This document shows positions 28,788 to 39,143 of a DNA stretch of 64,000 bases, one piece after another. The notes under the pieces were generated by a model. The model was not told the origin of the DNA, made no database searches, and was given only the letters and a program-made list of their open reading frames with translations. Position 1 is the stretch's first letter; each line of letters starts with the position of its first letter. A program made the position numbers and the translations under genes. Source of the DNA: WHSW01 sp033856255 (GTDB taxonomy: Bacteria > Actinomycetota > Thermoleophilia > Solirubrobacterales > 70-9); contig JAWVFH010000027.1 in the NCBI GenBank assembly GCA_033856255.1, forward strand, positions 1 to 64,000. Direction: 5' to 3'.

Positions 28788-29923
28788 CGCCTGACCTCGG
28801 GCGCGTTCTCGACGATCCAGTCGATGCATGCGGTCAGCGCCTCGACGTCGGCGGGCTCGATCGCCGGGAACATCCCGATCCGCAGCTGGTTGCGGCCCAG
28901 CTTGCGGTACGGCTCGACGTCGACGATCCCGTTCTCGCGCAGGGTCGCCGCCAGCGCCGCCGCGTCGACCGTCTCCTCGAAGTCGATCGTGCCGACGACC
29001 GCCGAGCGCTTGCCGGGGTCGGCGACGAACGGGACCGCGTATTCGCTCCGCTCGGCCCAGCCGTACAGGTGACCGGAGGATGCCGCCGACCGCCCCACGC
29101 ACCAGTCGAGGCCGCCCGAGTCGAGCATCCACTCGACCTGGTCGGCGAGCAGCAGCAGGGTCGCCACCGCCGGCGTGTTGTAGGTCTGGTCCTTGCGCGA
29201 GTTCTCGAGCGCCGTCTGCAGCGAGAGGAAGGCGGGCTGCCAGCGGTCCTCGGCGCCGTCGAGCTGCTCGATCCGCGCGATCGCCGCCGGGCTCAGCAGC
29301 GCCAGCCAGAGGCCGCCGTCGGAGCCGAAGCCCTTCTGCGGCGCGAAGTAGTAGGCGTCCGCCTGCGCCGGGTCGAGCGGCAGGCCGGCGGCCGCGGACG
29401 TGCCGTCGACGAGCACCAGTGCATCGCCCGCGTCGGGCGGGCGCTCGACCCCGACCATGACGCCGGTCGAGGTCTCGTTGTGGGCCCAGGCGATCACGTC
29501 GGCGGCGGCGTCCGCGACGGGCTCGGGAGCGTCGCCGGGCTCGGCCTCGATCACGATCGGCTCGGCGAGGAAGGGGGCTGCCGCGGTCGCCTTCGCGAAC
29601 TTGCTCGAGAACTCGCCGTAGGTCAGGTGCAGGGGGCGCTCCCGCACCAGCCAGGCCGCGGCGGCCTCCCAGAAGGCGGTCGTGCCGCCGTTGCCGAGCG
29701 CCACCTCGTAGCCGTCGGGGGCGGCGAACAGCTCGCCGATCCCGGCGCGGACCCGGCCGACGAGGTCCTTGACCGGCCGCTGGCGGTGTGAGGTCCCGAT
29801 CACGTCCGTCGCCTCGGCAAGCGCGGCCAGCGCCTCGGGGCGAACCTTCGAGGGGCCGCAGCCGAACCGGCCGTCGGCCGGCTTCAGCTCGGGGGGAAGC
29901 TGGACTGTGGATGCATTGGTCAT
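28784..29923 (-). CDS. serC: Phosphoserine aminotransferase
   Basis: This 379-residue class V PLP aminotransferase belongs to the actinobacterial SerC branch. It begins ADGRFGCGPSKVRPEAL, has GTSHRQRPVKDLV and GNGGTTAFWEAAAAWL, and binds PLP through Lys in YFAPQKGFGSDGGLWLALLSP. It makes phosphoserine from phosphohydroxypyruvate made by SerA, encoded immediately downstream. It diverges from a small cupin gene across 29 bp. Confidence 0.95.
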   Translation of the reverse strand: MTNASTVQLPPELKPADGRFGCGPSKVRPEALAALAEATDVIGTSHRQRPVKDLVGRVRAGIGELFAAPDGYEVALGNGGTTAFWEAAAAWLVRERPLHLTYGEFSSKFAKATAAAPFLAEPIVIEAEPGDAPEPVADAAADVIAWAHNETSTGVMVGVERPPDAGDALVLVDGTSAAAGLPLDPAQADAYYFAPQKGFGSDGGLWLALLSPAAIARIEQLDGAEDRWQPAFLSLQTALENSRKDQTYNTPAVATLLLLADQVEWMLDSGGLDWCVGRSAASSGHLYGWAERSEYAVPFVADPGKRSAVVGTIDFEETVDAAALAATLRENGIVDVEPYRKLGRNQLRIGMFPAIEPADVEALTACIDWIVENAPEVRR

Positions 29924-29952
29924 CGGAGGTCGGAGCAGGATAGGGTGCTCGG

Positions 29953-30381
29953 GTGGCCGCGGAAGAGGTGAAGGAGCCGATCGAGGGCGCCGGATACGCG
30001 GTCGCCAGCCTCGACGGACTCGGGGAAGGTTACGGATTCCGCAAGATCCGCAGTGGCCTAGGCGTGACCGAGTTCGGGGTCAACGCGATCGTCCTGCCGG
30101 CCGGCTGGGAGACCGGTGGCCACTACCACGATCGCCAGCAGGAGCTCTACTTCCTGCACAGCGGCAGGATCGAGATCGAGCTCGGAGGCGACTCCGTCTA
30201 CGAGCTCGGCCCGGGAGGCATGGCGCGGGTCGACGCCGCGACCGTGCGCATGATCCGCAACCGCGGCCCCGACGACGCCGTCTACGTGGTCGTCGGCGCC
30301 GAGGGTGGCTACGTCGGCCGCGACGGCCAGGCGCCGGAGGGTGAGGACAACCGCTCCCGCCCGATCCCCGACGGCGAGTGA
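29953..30381 (+). CDS. Small cupin-domain protein
   Basis: This is a 142-residue single cupin. GHYHDRQQELYFLHSGRIEIEL is cupin motif 1 with two His and a Glu, and MARVDAATVRMIRNRG is a degenerate motif 2. No enzyme can be named. The start is GTG at 29953. Its stop overlaps the following yjbQ-type gene (GTGA), so the two are likely co-expressed. Confidence 0.82.
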   Translation: MAAEEVKEPIEGAGYAVASLDGLGEGYGFRKIRSGLGVTEFGVNAIVLPAGWETGGHYHDRQQELYFLHSGRIEIELGGDSVYELGPGGMARVDAATVRMIRNRGPDDAVYVVVGAEGGYVGRDGQAPEGEDNRSRPIPDGE

Positions 30382-30839
30382 CGGCCCACACCGCGTACCT
30401 GACCTTCGAGACGGCCGAGCGGCGCGAGTTCGTCCGCATCACCGACGACGTCCAGGCGGCGGTCGACGAATCCGGGATCGCCGAGGGGATGGCCCTGGTG
30501 TCGGCGATGCACATCACCGCCGGGGTCTGGATCAACGACGACGAGCCCGGAATCCAGGAGGACGCGCTCGAGTGGCTCGACAAGCTGGCGCCGCCGTCGT
30601 GGTCGGAGCCGGCCAACGACGTCGCCCGCGAGCTCTCCCCCGACCCCGGCGACTACCGCCATCACCGCGGCGGCGAGGACAACGGCGACGCCCACCTGAA
30701 GAACCTGCTCGTCCACCATCAGGTGATCGTCCCGGTGACCGCGGGCAGGCTCGACCTCGGCCCCTGGCAGGCGATCTTCTACGTCGAGTTCGACGGCCGC
30801 CGGCCGAAGCGGCTCGTGATCAAGGTCCTGGGCGAGTAG
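30378..30839 (+). CDS. yjbQ: YjbQ/UPF0047 family protein
   Basis: This 153-residue protein matches UPF0047: an ALVSAMHITAGVWIN strand, DYRHHRGGEDNGDAHLKNLL with the conserved His cluster and N-AHL, and AGRLDLGPWQAIFYVEFDG at the end. Members can show weak thiamine-phosphate synthase activity; the physiological role is unsettled. The GTG start overlaps the cupin gene. Confidence 0.9.
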   Translation: MTAHTAYLTFETAERREFVRITDDVQAAVDESGIAEGMALVSAMHITAGVWINDDEPGIQEDALEWLDKLAPPSWSEPANDVARELSPDPGDYRHHRGGEDNGDAHLKNLLVHHQVIVPVTAGRLDLGPWQAIFYVEFDGRRPKRLVIKVLGE

Positions 30840-30860
30840 CCCCAGGGGCGTTAGCGCCGC

Positions 30861-31505
30861 TCAGTCGTCTTCCCACGAGAACGGCGGATATCTCGTGACC
30901 AGGAATCCGGCGTAGACGTTGCCGCGCAGCTGCCAGCGCATCGGGTTGAGGATCAGGGTGAACATTCCCTGCGGCAGCTTCGCCGTGAACAGGATCACGA
31001 AGATCCCGATGAAGGCGACGATCTCGGCGACGTAGAAGAGGATCCCCGCGACGATCAGGTACGGGATCGCCAGGATCCAGGCCACCAGGGCGCGCCAGCG
31101 GTCGACGTGCTCCGGGTAGTCGAACTCGACCCGGACCGGATAGCCGGGGTCGTCCTCGAGCGAGAACGGCGGGTACTGGTCGGTCAGCAGCAGGACGTAC
31201 GCGAGCACCCGCGTCCCCCAGCGGTGCACGCCGGTGACGTAGTCCCAGAGGCCCCGCGGCCACTTGGCGGTGAACAGGACCGCGAAGAAGCCGATCAGGA
31301 TCGCGAACAGGGCCCCGATCCCGAGGAACACCAGGACGATGTAGTGCGGCAGCGCGAGCAGCCACTTGATCAGCGGCAGGAAGCGGTTGTAGTCGCCCTG
31401 GTTCGAGGCTTCGAGGCGAACCGGATACGCCTCCCCGGGGGAGCCCAATGGCTCGCCGGCGGGCGGAGGCGGAGGCGGAGGTGCGGGGGGCGTTGCGGCT
31501 TCCAT
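30861..31505 (-). CDS. DUF4389-type membrane protein (two copies of the domain)
   Basis: This 214-residue protein has a Pro-rich N-terminus (PPAPPPPPPPAG), then two similar halves. Each half has a YPV-R-strand (YPVRLEASN; YPVRVEFDYPEHV), a pair of membrane helices ending in FTAKWPRG or FTAKLPQG, and a RYPPF/QYPPFS segment. This is the duplicated DUF4389 layout common in actinobacteria; the function is unknown. ATG at 31505 is chosen because GGAAGGG lies 5 nt upstream; the longer frame to 31706 covers the ilvC 3' end. Confidence 0.82.
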   Translation of the reverse strand: MEAATPPAPPPPPPPAGEPLGSPGEAYPVRLEASNQGDYNRFLPLIKWLLALPHYIVLVFLGIGALFAILIGFFAVLFTAKWPRGLWDYVTGVHRWGTRVLAYVLLLTDQYPPFSLEDDPGYPVRVEFDYPEHVDRWRALVAWILAIPYLIVAGILFYVAEIVAFIGIFVILFTAKLPQGMFTLILNPMRWQLRGNVYAGFLVTRYPPFSWEDD

Positions 31506-31576
31506 GGATCCCTTCCTATGGAGTTGAAGTCTGTGCGGGCGATGTTCGCACGCCCAGCGGACTAACCGCGGCCCGC

Positions 31577-32581
31577 CTAGAACTCCTGGTCGATCCAGGG
31601 CATCATCGAGCGCAGGTCGTTGCCGACGGTTTCGATCTGGTGACCGGCCGCCTCCTCGCGCTGGCGATTGAAGTTCTCGGCCCCGGCGCGGTTCTCGGCG
31701 ATCCACTCCCGCGCGAACTCGCCCGACTGGATCTCGCCCAGCACCTGCTTCATCGACTCACGGACCTCCGGCCCGATCACCCTCGGACCCCGGGTCATGT
31801 CGCCGTATTCGGCGGTGTTCGAGATCGAGTAGCGCATCCCCTGAATGCCCTTTTCGTACATCAGGTCGACGATCAGCTTCAGCTCGTGCAGGGTCTCGAA
31901 ATAGGCGAGGCGCGGGTCGTATCCCGCCTCGACCAGGGTCTCGAAGCCGGCGCGAACGAGCTCGGTTGCGCCGCCGCAGAGCACAGCCTGCTCCCCGAAC
32001 AGGTCGGTCTCGCACTCATCCTTGAACGTGGTCTCGATGATCCCGGCGCGGCCGCCGCCGATCCCGCTGGCGTAGGCGAGCACGAGCTCGGTCGCATTGC
32101 CGGTCTCGTCCTGCTCGATCGCCATCAGGCACGGAACGCCCTTGCCCTCCTCGTATTGGCGGCGCACGAGGTGCCCGGGGCCCTTCGGGGCGACCATGCC
32201 GACGTCGACGCCGGCGGGCGGCTCGATCTGCCCGAAGTGGACCGAGAAGCCGTGCGCGAACATCAACAGGTCGCCCGGTGCGATCCCGTCGAAGATCTCG
32301 TTCTCCCATAGCTCGGCCTGCTTCTCGTCCGGGAGCAGGACCATGACCACGTCGCCGCGGCTCGCGGCGTCGGGGATGTCGAGGACCTCGAGGCCCGCAG
32401 CCTCGGCCTTGGCCCGGCTCGAGGAGTCCGCGCGGAGGCCGACGACCACGTCGTGGCCGGACTCCTTCAGGTTCAGGGCGTGCGCGTGACCCTGCGAGCC
32501 GTAGCCCAGGATCGCGATCGTCTTGCCCTTCAGCGCGTCGGGGTTCGCGTCGGCGTCGTAATAGATCTTGTCGTCAGGCAT
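31577..32581 (-). CDS. ilvC: Ketol-acid reductoisomerase, class I
   Basis: This 334-residue enzyme converts acetolactate or acetohydroxybutyrate to dihydroxy acids in Val/Ile synthesis. ILGYGSQGHAHALNLKESG is the NADPH fold, APKGPGHLVRRQYEEGKGVP and the metal acidic residues in ETTFKDECETDLFGEQAVLCGG are diagnostic. NTAEYGDMTRGPRV is also typical. ATG at 32581 (MPDDKIYYD) is preferred over 32617. It is separate from ilvBN (41892-44125). Confidence 0.97.
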   Translation of the reverse strand: MPDDKIYYDADANPDALKGKTIAILGYGSQGHAHALNLKESGHDVVVGLRADSSSRAKAEAAGLEVLDIPDAASRGDVVMVLLPDEKQAELWENEIFDGIAPGDLLMFAHGFSVHFGQIEPPAGVDVGMVAPKGPGHLVRRQYEEGKGVPCLMAIEQDETGNATELVLAYASGIGGGRAGIIETTFKDECETDLFGEQAVLCGGATELVRAGFETLVEAGYDPRLAYFETLHELKLIVDLMYEKGIQGMRYSISNTAEYGDMTRGPRVIGPEVRESMKQVLGEIQSGEFAREWIAENRAGAENFNRQREEAAGHQIETVGNDLRSMMPWIDQEF

Positions 32582-32592
32582 CGCGCGTGATG

Positions 32593-32973
32593 CTAGCCGG
32601 GCCGCTTCATGAACCACTCGGTGAACTCACGGCAGCGACCGTTGTCGTCGAAGCGGATCACGAAGCAGTTGTCGTAGACGACCGCGGGATCGGTGTAGGT
32701 GCTGACCCCGACCACCACGGCCACGTCGCCGTCGATGGCGATCGGGCGGTACTCGGCGTCGTAGGTTCCCTCGGCGTCCTCCCCGGGCGCTCCCTCCCCG
32801 GCGCCGAACCAGGACTCGACGATCGCCTCGCGGCCGCGGATCGGCTCGTCGTGCGGGTGGTAGCGACACTCCGCGTCCTCGGCGTAAAGCGCCGCGATCG
32901 CCTCGCGGTCGTAGCTCTTCCAGGCGGCGACGTAGTCGCCAAGCCAGCGCTCGGCCGTGGCCCGGTCGATCAC
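32593..32973 (-). CDS. SnoaL-like (NTF2-fold) protein
   Basis: This 126-residue protein has an NTF2/SnoaL-type pattern: ATAERWLGDYVAAWKSYDREAIAALYAEDAE, then YHPHDEPIRGREAIVESW, and a closing VIRFDDNGRCREFTEWFM. Such proteins may be isomerases, dehydratases or non-enzymatic binding domains. The GTG start at 32973 overlaps the menE stop (GTGA). No specific function is assigned. Confidence 0.8.
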   Translation of the reverse strand: MIDRATAERWLGDYVAAWKSYDREAIAALYAEDAECRYHPHDEPIRGREAIVESWFGAGEGAPGEDAEGTYDAEYRPIAIDGDVAVVVGVSTYTDPAVVYDNCFVIRFDDNGRCREFTEWFMKRPG

Positions 32974-34303
32974 CGCAGCTCCCGGCGCATCAGCTTGCCG
33001 GAGGCGGTGCGCGGCAGCTCGGCGACGAACTCGACCCGCTTCGGCACCTTGTAGCCGGCGAGCTCGGCGGTGCAGTGCGTGCGCAGCTCCTCGGCGCTCA
33101 CCTCCGCCCTCTCGCGGCGCACGACGACGGCGGTCACGGCCTCCTGCCACTCGGCGTCCGCGCGCCCGATCACCGCCGCGTCGGCGACCGCGGGATGGCG
33201 CAGCAGCACCTCCTCGACCTCGGTCGGGAGCACGTTCTCGCCGCCGGTGACGATCATATCGCCGAGCCGGTCGGTGACGTAGAGGAAGCCCTCCTCGTCG
33301 ATCCGCCCGAGGTCACCGGTGTGCAGCCAGCCGTCCTCGTCGGCGACGCCCGGGGCGACCGTCGGTCCCTGGACCAGGATCTCGTCGTCCTGGATCCGCA
33401 GGTGCGTCGTCAGCAGCGGCCTGCCCGCGGAGCCGATCCGGTGCTCGGCCTCCGCCGGTGCGAGCGTGGTCACCTGGGAGGCCGTCTCGGTCAGGCCGTA
33501 TGTCTGAACCACGGTCGCGCCCCGGCCGATTGCCTCCTCGAGCACCTCCGCCGGCACCGGGCCACCGCCGACGAGGACCGCCCGCAGCGGCAGCAGGTCC
33601 ACGCCGGCCTCGAGCAGGCGGGTGAGCTGGGTGGCGACGAGCGAGACCACGGTCACGCCGTCGCCCTCCAGGGAGGCGGCGATGTCGTCGACGTCGAAAC
33701 CGTCGTGGACGACGGCGGCCGTGCCGTAGATGACGGTGCGCATGACGATCGAGAGCCCGCCGACGTGGAACAGCGGCAGGCAGCAGAGCCAGCGGTCGGT
33801 CGGCTCGACCCCGAGGTTGAAGGCGGACCCGACCGCGCTCCAGAGGTGGTTGCCGTAGGTGAGCCCGACCGGGCGCGGGCCGGCCGAGGTGCCGCTGGTC
33901 AAGACTCGGCAATGCAGCTCCGAGAGGTCGTGCTCGCCGAGCAGGGGCAGGTCGGCCTCGGTGTGGCCGAGGTCGGGGGTGCCGTTGACCGTCAGCGCCG
34001 GCTTGGCCCGGGCGAGCTCGGCCCGCAGCTCGGCCTCGCCGAGGCGGGTGTTGACCGGATAGGCGACCGCGCCCAGCTTCATCAGGGCGTGCAGGAGGAC
34101 GACGTACTCGAGCCCGGCGGGGAGCATCAGCGCCACGGTCGCGCCCCGGCGGGCACCGCGGGCGGCCAGGCGGCGAGCGGCGGCGGTCGCCTCGCGCTCC
34201 AGCTCGGCGTAGGTCATCGCCTGGCCGTCGGCGATCAGAGCGCACCGATCCGGGCACGTGAGGGCGCGCTGCGAGAGCCAGTTGTCGAGCAACATTTCTG
34301 GCA

Positions 34304-34304
<1 letters not shown>
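32970..34304 (-). CDS. menE: O-succinylbenzoate-CoA ligase (AMP-forming)
   Basis: This 444-residue adenylate-forming enzyme has the phosphate loop LTSGTSAGPRPVGLTYGNH, core YGLTETASQ, WLHTGDLGRIDEEG, and the catalytic Lys of the C-terminal PRTASGKLMRREL. Its short length matches MenE better than fatty-acyl-CoA ligases, and menB, menA, menC and menD lie next to it, which supports OSB as substrate. It is divergent from menB, with both apparent starts at the same bases near 34304. An ATG at 34295 is the alternative start. Confidence 0.88.
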
Positions 34305-35190
<886 letters not shown>

Positions 35191-35194
<4 letters not shown>

Positions 35195-36153
35195 GCGGCG
35201 CTCGCATCTGGTTCATGGCCGCGAGGCCGCGGACGCTGCCCGCGGCGATCGCCCCGGTGCTGGTCGGCAGCGCCGCGGCCTGGTGGATGTCGAACGACGT
35301 CTGCGACTCGCTTGGTGGCCGCGCCGAGGCCGCGGCCCACGGGGGCTACGTCCTCGTCTTCTGCGATCCCAGCTTCCGGTGGGGCGCCTTCGTCGCCGCG
35401 CTGATCGGCTCGATCTTCATCCAGATCGGCACCAACCTCGCCAACGACTACTCCGACGCCAAGCGCGGCGCCGACACCGCCGACCGGCTCGGGCCCGTGC
35501 GCGTCACCTCGGCCGGGTTGGTCGCCCCGAAGCGCGTCCTGTACGCGACCTGGCTCGCGTTCGCCGTCGCCGTCGCCGCCGGGATCTACCTGGCGACGGT
35601 CGCCGGCCCGGTGATCATCATCGTCGGCGCCGCCTCGATCGCCGCCGGCGTGCTCTACACCGGCGGCCCGCGCCCCTACGGCTACGCCGGCATGGGCGAG
35701 CTGTTCGTCTTCCTCTTCTTCGGCCTCGTCGCCGTCAACGGCTCGTACTACGTCCAGCTCGAGCGGCTCGACTGGCTGCCGTTCTGGCTCTCGCTCTCGG
35801 TCGGCTTCCTTTCCACCGCGATTCTGGTCGTCAACAACGTCCGCGACATCGATACCGATCGCCGCGCCGGCAAGCGCACGCTGGCCGTCCGCCTCGGCCG
35901 CGAGCGCACCCGCCGCCTCTACGCGACCCTCGTCGGCGGCGCCTACCTCGCGCTCCCGGTCGGCCTGCTGGCCGCCGGCGGCCCGGCCTGGGCGCTGCTC
36001 GGCCTGCTCTCCCTGCCCCTCGCAGTGAAGCCGCTCGACAGCGTCTTCAGCCGCACCGACGGCCCGTCGCTCAACGGCGCCCTCGCCGGCACGGGCGCAG
36101 TGCTGGCGGCGTTCAGCGTCCTCCTCGCCGCCGGGCTGCTGATCGCCGCCTGA
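35191..36153 (+). CDS. menA: 1,4-dihydroxy-2-naphthoate polyprenyltransferase
   Basis: This 320-residue UbiA-family integral membrane enzyme attaches the prenyl tail in menaquinone synthesis. WFMAARPRTLPAAIAPVLVG starts as MenA does. The first Asp-rich motif is NLANDYSDAKRGAD, and the second is NNVRDIDTDRRAGKRTLAVRLG. About eight helices are predicted. The start is TTG at 35191, overlapping the menB stop. ATG at 35215 would cut into the conserved N-terminal helix. Confidence 0.95.
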
Positions 36154-36166
36154 GGATGGCCGCGCG

Positions 36167-37276
36167 ATGAAGGTCACCGAGGTCGAGGTGATCCCGATCG
36201 CGCTCCCGTTCGAGCGCCCCTACGCGACCGCCCGCGGGACGCTGGAGCAGCGGGAGATGATCGTCGCCCGGCTGATCACCGACGAGGGTCTCGTCGGCCT
36301 CGGCGAGGCCGTGCCGCTGGCGCTGCGCGGCGGCGCCGACCTCGGCGCCGTCGGCCGCGGGATCCGCAAGGGCACGCGTCGCCTGCGCCGCGCCGAGCTC
36401 TCGGACTTCGCCGGCGACGAGCCGACCCTGGCGGCCGTCGACGCCTTCATCCACAGCGTCGCCGGGCGGCGGCTCCCGGCCCCGTCGAAGGCGGCGATCG
36501 AGATGGCGGTCTTCGACCTCGCCGGCAAGGCGAGCAACCGGCCGCTGTGGTCGCTGCTCGGCGCGACCGAGGCCGGTCCGGTCGCCTGCAACGCGACCCT
36601 GGTCGCGGGTGAGCCCGGGGCGGTCGCCGCCGACGCCGAGCGCTGGGCCGCGCTCGGCTTCACCACCTTCAAGCTCAAGCTCGGGGTCGGCGACGACGTC
36701 GCCCAGGTGCGGGCCGTGCGCGAGCGGCTCGGGCCGGAGGCGAAGATCCGCGTCGACGCCAACGGCGCCTGGACCGTGGACGAGGCGCTCGGGGTATTGC
36801 GGCTGCTCGAGCCGCTGGGGATCGAGCTCGTCGAGCAGCCCGTCGGGACGGCGGCGGGAATGGCCGAGATCACCGCCGCGCTCTCGATCCCGATCGCCGC
36901 CGACGAGACCGTCGCCTCGGTCAAGGAGGCCGAGCGGGCGAAGCGCGATGGCGCCTGCGACCTGGCGACGGTGAAGCTGGCCAAGGTGGGCGGGATCGGC
37001 GAGGCGAACGGGATCGCCCAGGCGCTGCCGATCTACCTCTCCAGCGCCCTCGACGGACCGCTGGGGATCGCCGCCGCCGCCCACGCGGCCCAGGTCCTCC
37101 CCGAGCGCGGTCCGGCGACCGGGATCGCCCAGGGGCTCGCGACCCAGCTGCTGTTCTCGTCGACCGTGGCGAGCCGTGAGTGCTCGCTCGCCGGCGGGCT
37201 GCTGAGCGTGCCCGAAGGCCCGGGGCTCGGGGTCGAGCTCGACGAAGCGGCCGTGGCCGAGCACCGAATCGGCTAG
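36167..37276 (+). CDS. menC: o-Succinylbenzoate synthase (enolase superfamily)
   Basis: This 369-residue enolase-superfamily protein has the catalytic FKLKLG (KxK), metal ligands in RVDANGAW (Asp), ELVEQP (Glu) and AADETV (Asp), and the second Lys in VKLAKVGG. Members of this branch can be OSB synthases or dipeptide epimerases. Its position between menA and menD makes OSB synthase by far the better call. The ATG is 13 bp after menA. Confidence 0.88.
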   Translation: MKVTEVEVIPIALPFERPYATARGTLEQREMIVARLITDEGLVGLGEAVPLALRGGADLGAVGRGIRKGTRRLRRAELSDFAGDEPTLAAVDAFIHSVAGRRLPAPSKAAIEMAVFDLAGKASNRPLWSLLGATEAGPVACNATLVAGEPGAVAADAERWAALGFTTFKLKLGVGDDVAQVRAVRERLGPEAKIRVDANGAWTVDEALGVLRLLEPLGIELVEQPVGTAAGMAEITAALSIPIAADETVASVKEAERAKRDGACDLATVKLAKVGGIGEANGIAQALPIYLSSALDGPLGIAAAAHAAQVLPERGPATGIAQGLATQLLFSSTVASRECSLAGGLLSVPEGPGLGVELDEAAVAEHRIG

Positions 37277-37293
37277 CGGCTAGCGTTTCCGCG

Positions 37294-39042
37294 ATGGACC
37301 GCACAAACCGCAACACGGCGCTCGCCTCGGCCTTCACCGAGGAGCTGGCGCGCTGCGGCGTCCGCACAGCGGTGATCTGCCCCGGCTCGCGCTCGACCCC
37401 GCTGGCGCTCGCCCTCTGGCGCGAATCGGCGATCGAGGCGCAGGTGATCGTCGACGAGCGCTCGGCGGCCTTCTTCGCCCTCGGCGCCGCCCAGGCCACG
37501 CGGGCGCCGGTGGCGGTGCTCAGCACCTCGGGTACGGCGGCCGCCAACTTCCACCCGGCGGTCTGCGAGGCCGACGAGTCCGCGGTACCGCTGATCGTGC
37601 TCACCGCCGACCGGCCTCCCGAGCTGCGCGGCATCGGAGCCGGCCAGACGATCGACCAGCTGAAGCTCTACGGCGACGCGGTGCGCTGGTTCTGCGAGGT
37701 CGGGACCCATGACGCCGACGACGCCGGCGTCCTGCACTACCGCTCGGTCGCCTGCCGGGCCTTCTGGACCGCCGCCGGCGACCCCCGGCCCGGTCCCGTG
37801 CACCTCAACCTCGCCTGGCGCGACCCGCTCGGGCCCGAGCCGCGCCCGGAGGACGTGACCGCGACCTCCGCGATCGCGCTGACGGGTCGAGACGGGCGCC
37901 CCCTGACGACGGTGCCCCCCGCCCAGGCACCCGCCGCACCGGCGCTCGTCGAGGCGCTGGTGCTGCGGATCGGGCGGGCGGAGCGGGGCCTGATCGTCGC
38001 CGGACGCCAGACCGACGCGGGCGCCGCCGGGCCGATCGCCGAGCTCGCCGCCGCCACCGGCTTCCCCGTTCTCGCCGAGCCCACCTCCCAGCTTCGGCTC
38101 GGCGGCCACGACCGCTCGCTGGTGATCTCCGCCTACGAGCCGATCGCCCGCGCGCGCCCGGCGGAGCTCGAGCCGGACCTCGTGATCCGTTTCGGCGAGA
38201 TGCCGACCTGCAAGCCCCTGCGCCAGTGGCTCGCCGAGCTGCCCGATGCCGCGCAGCTCGCCGTCGACCCGACCCACGGCTGGAACGAGCCCGCCCGGAT
38301 CGCCGGGGCGATCGTCCGCGCCCACCCGGACGCGCTCTGCGACGCGATCGTCGAGGCGCTCGGCGAGCGCTCGCCCGCCGGCGAGTGGAGCGAGGCCTGG
38401 CTCAGCGCCGCGGGCGCCGCCGAATCGGCCGTCGCCGAGGAGCTCGCCATGCTCGACGAGCCCTCGGAGCCCGGCCTCCACCGGGCGCTCGGTGGCGCCT
38501 ACGCCGACGGCGACCTCGTCTATACCGCCTCCAGCATGCCGATCCGCGACCAGGAGGCTTTCCTGCCCTCCGGCGATGCGGACGTGCTCTTCCTCGCCAA
38601 CCGCGGCGCCAACGGCATCGACGGCCTGATCTCCTCGGGCATGGGCGCCGCCCTCGCGAGCGGCCGGCCGACCTGGATCATCACCGGCGACCTCGGCCTG
38701 TTCCACGACATGAACGCGCTCGCCATCCTGCGCGGAACCGACGCCCCGGTGCGGATCGTCGTGATCGACAACGGCGGCGGTGGGATCTTCGAGTTCCTCC
38801 CCCAGGCCGCACAGATCGAGCGCGACGAGTTCGAGGCCCTGCTCGGTACGCCGACCGGGATCGAGCCCGAGCGGGTCGCCGCCTTGTTCGGAATCCCCTA
38901 CGTTCGGCTCGAGACGCTCGGCCAACTCAGCGAGCAGCCGCCGGGGCCGGTGTTGATCCGCGCGTGCACGGACCGTGCCGCGAACGTCGCCCTGCACGAG
39001 CGGCTGCGGGTCGCGGCCGCGGAGGCTCTCGGGAGCCCCTAG
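37294..39042 (+). CDS. menD: 2-succinyl-5-enolpyruvyl-6-hydroxy-3-cyclohexene-1-carboxylate synthase
   Basis: This 582-residue ThDP enzyme joins isochorismate and 2-oxoglutarate. VICPGSRSTPLALAL and STSGTAAANFHPAV are MenD-typical. The cofactor motif is GDLGLFHDMNALAIL with IVVIDNGGGGIFEFLPQ. ATG at 37294 follows the menC stop by 17 bp; the open frame further upstream is a menC shadow. It is the last gene of the forward men run and converges with menF. Confidence 0.96.
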   Translation: MDRTNRNTALASAFTEELARCGVRTAVICPGSRSTPLALALWRESAIEAQVIVDERSAAFFALGAAQATRAPVAVLSTSGTAAANFHPAVCEADESAVPLIVLTADRPPELRGIGAGQTIDQLKLYGDAVRWFCEVGTHDADDAGVLHYRSVACRAFWTAAGDPRPGPVHLNLAWRDPLGPEPRPEDVTATSAIALTGRDGRPLTTVPPAQAPAAPALVEALVLRIGRAERGLIVAGRQTDAGAAGPIAELAAATGFPVLAEPTSQLRLGGHDRSLVISAYEPIARARPAELEPDLVIRFGEMPTCKPLRQWLAELPDAAQLAVDPTHGWNEPARIAGAIVRAHPDALCDAIVEALGERSPAGEWSEAWLSAAGAAESAVAEELAMLDEPSEPGLHRALGGAYADGDLVYTASSMPIRDQEAFLPSGDADVLFLANRGANGIDGLISSGMGAALASGRPTWIITGDLGLFHDMNALAILRGTDAPVRIVVIDNGGGGIFEFLPQAAQIERDEFEALLGTPTGIEPERVAALFGIPYVRLETLGQLSEQPPGPVLIRACTDRAANVALHERLRVAAAEALGSP

Positions 39043-39055
39043 GCGACGCGCCGGA

Positions 39056-39111
39056 GGTGGCCGTGCAGTGCACTACCGTTTTTTTCGAACCCGGTTCGCA
39101 ATTTTCGGTAG
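39056..39111 (+). terminator. Candidate menD terminator region with nested inverted repeats
   Basis: A weak hairpin (GTGC/GCAC at 39063-39073 with extra GG/CC pairs) is followed by seven Ts (39079-39085). A second hairpin, CGAACC-C-GGTTCG (39086-39098), lies inside an outer CTACCG/CGGTAG pair (39073-39078 and 39106-39111). It sits between the converging menD and menF 3' ends, where a terminator is expected. Stem strength is modest. Confidence 0.4.
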
Positions 39112-39143
39112 CGCCACAGCGGGGAACCCGCGGTACGCGCGAG

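Noticed and set aside
32593..32973. Polyketide cyclase (SnoaL)
   Set aside because: Only the general NTF2 fold is visible and no polyketide genes are present, so no enzymatic role is claimed.
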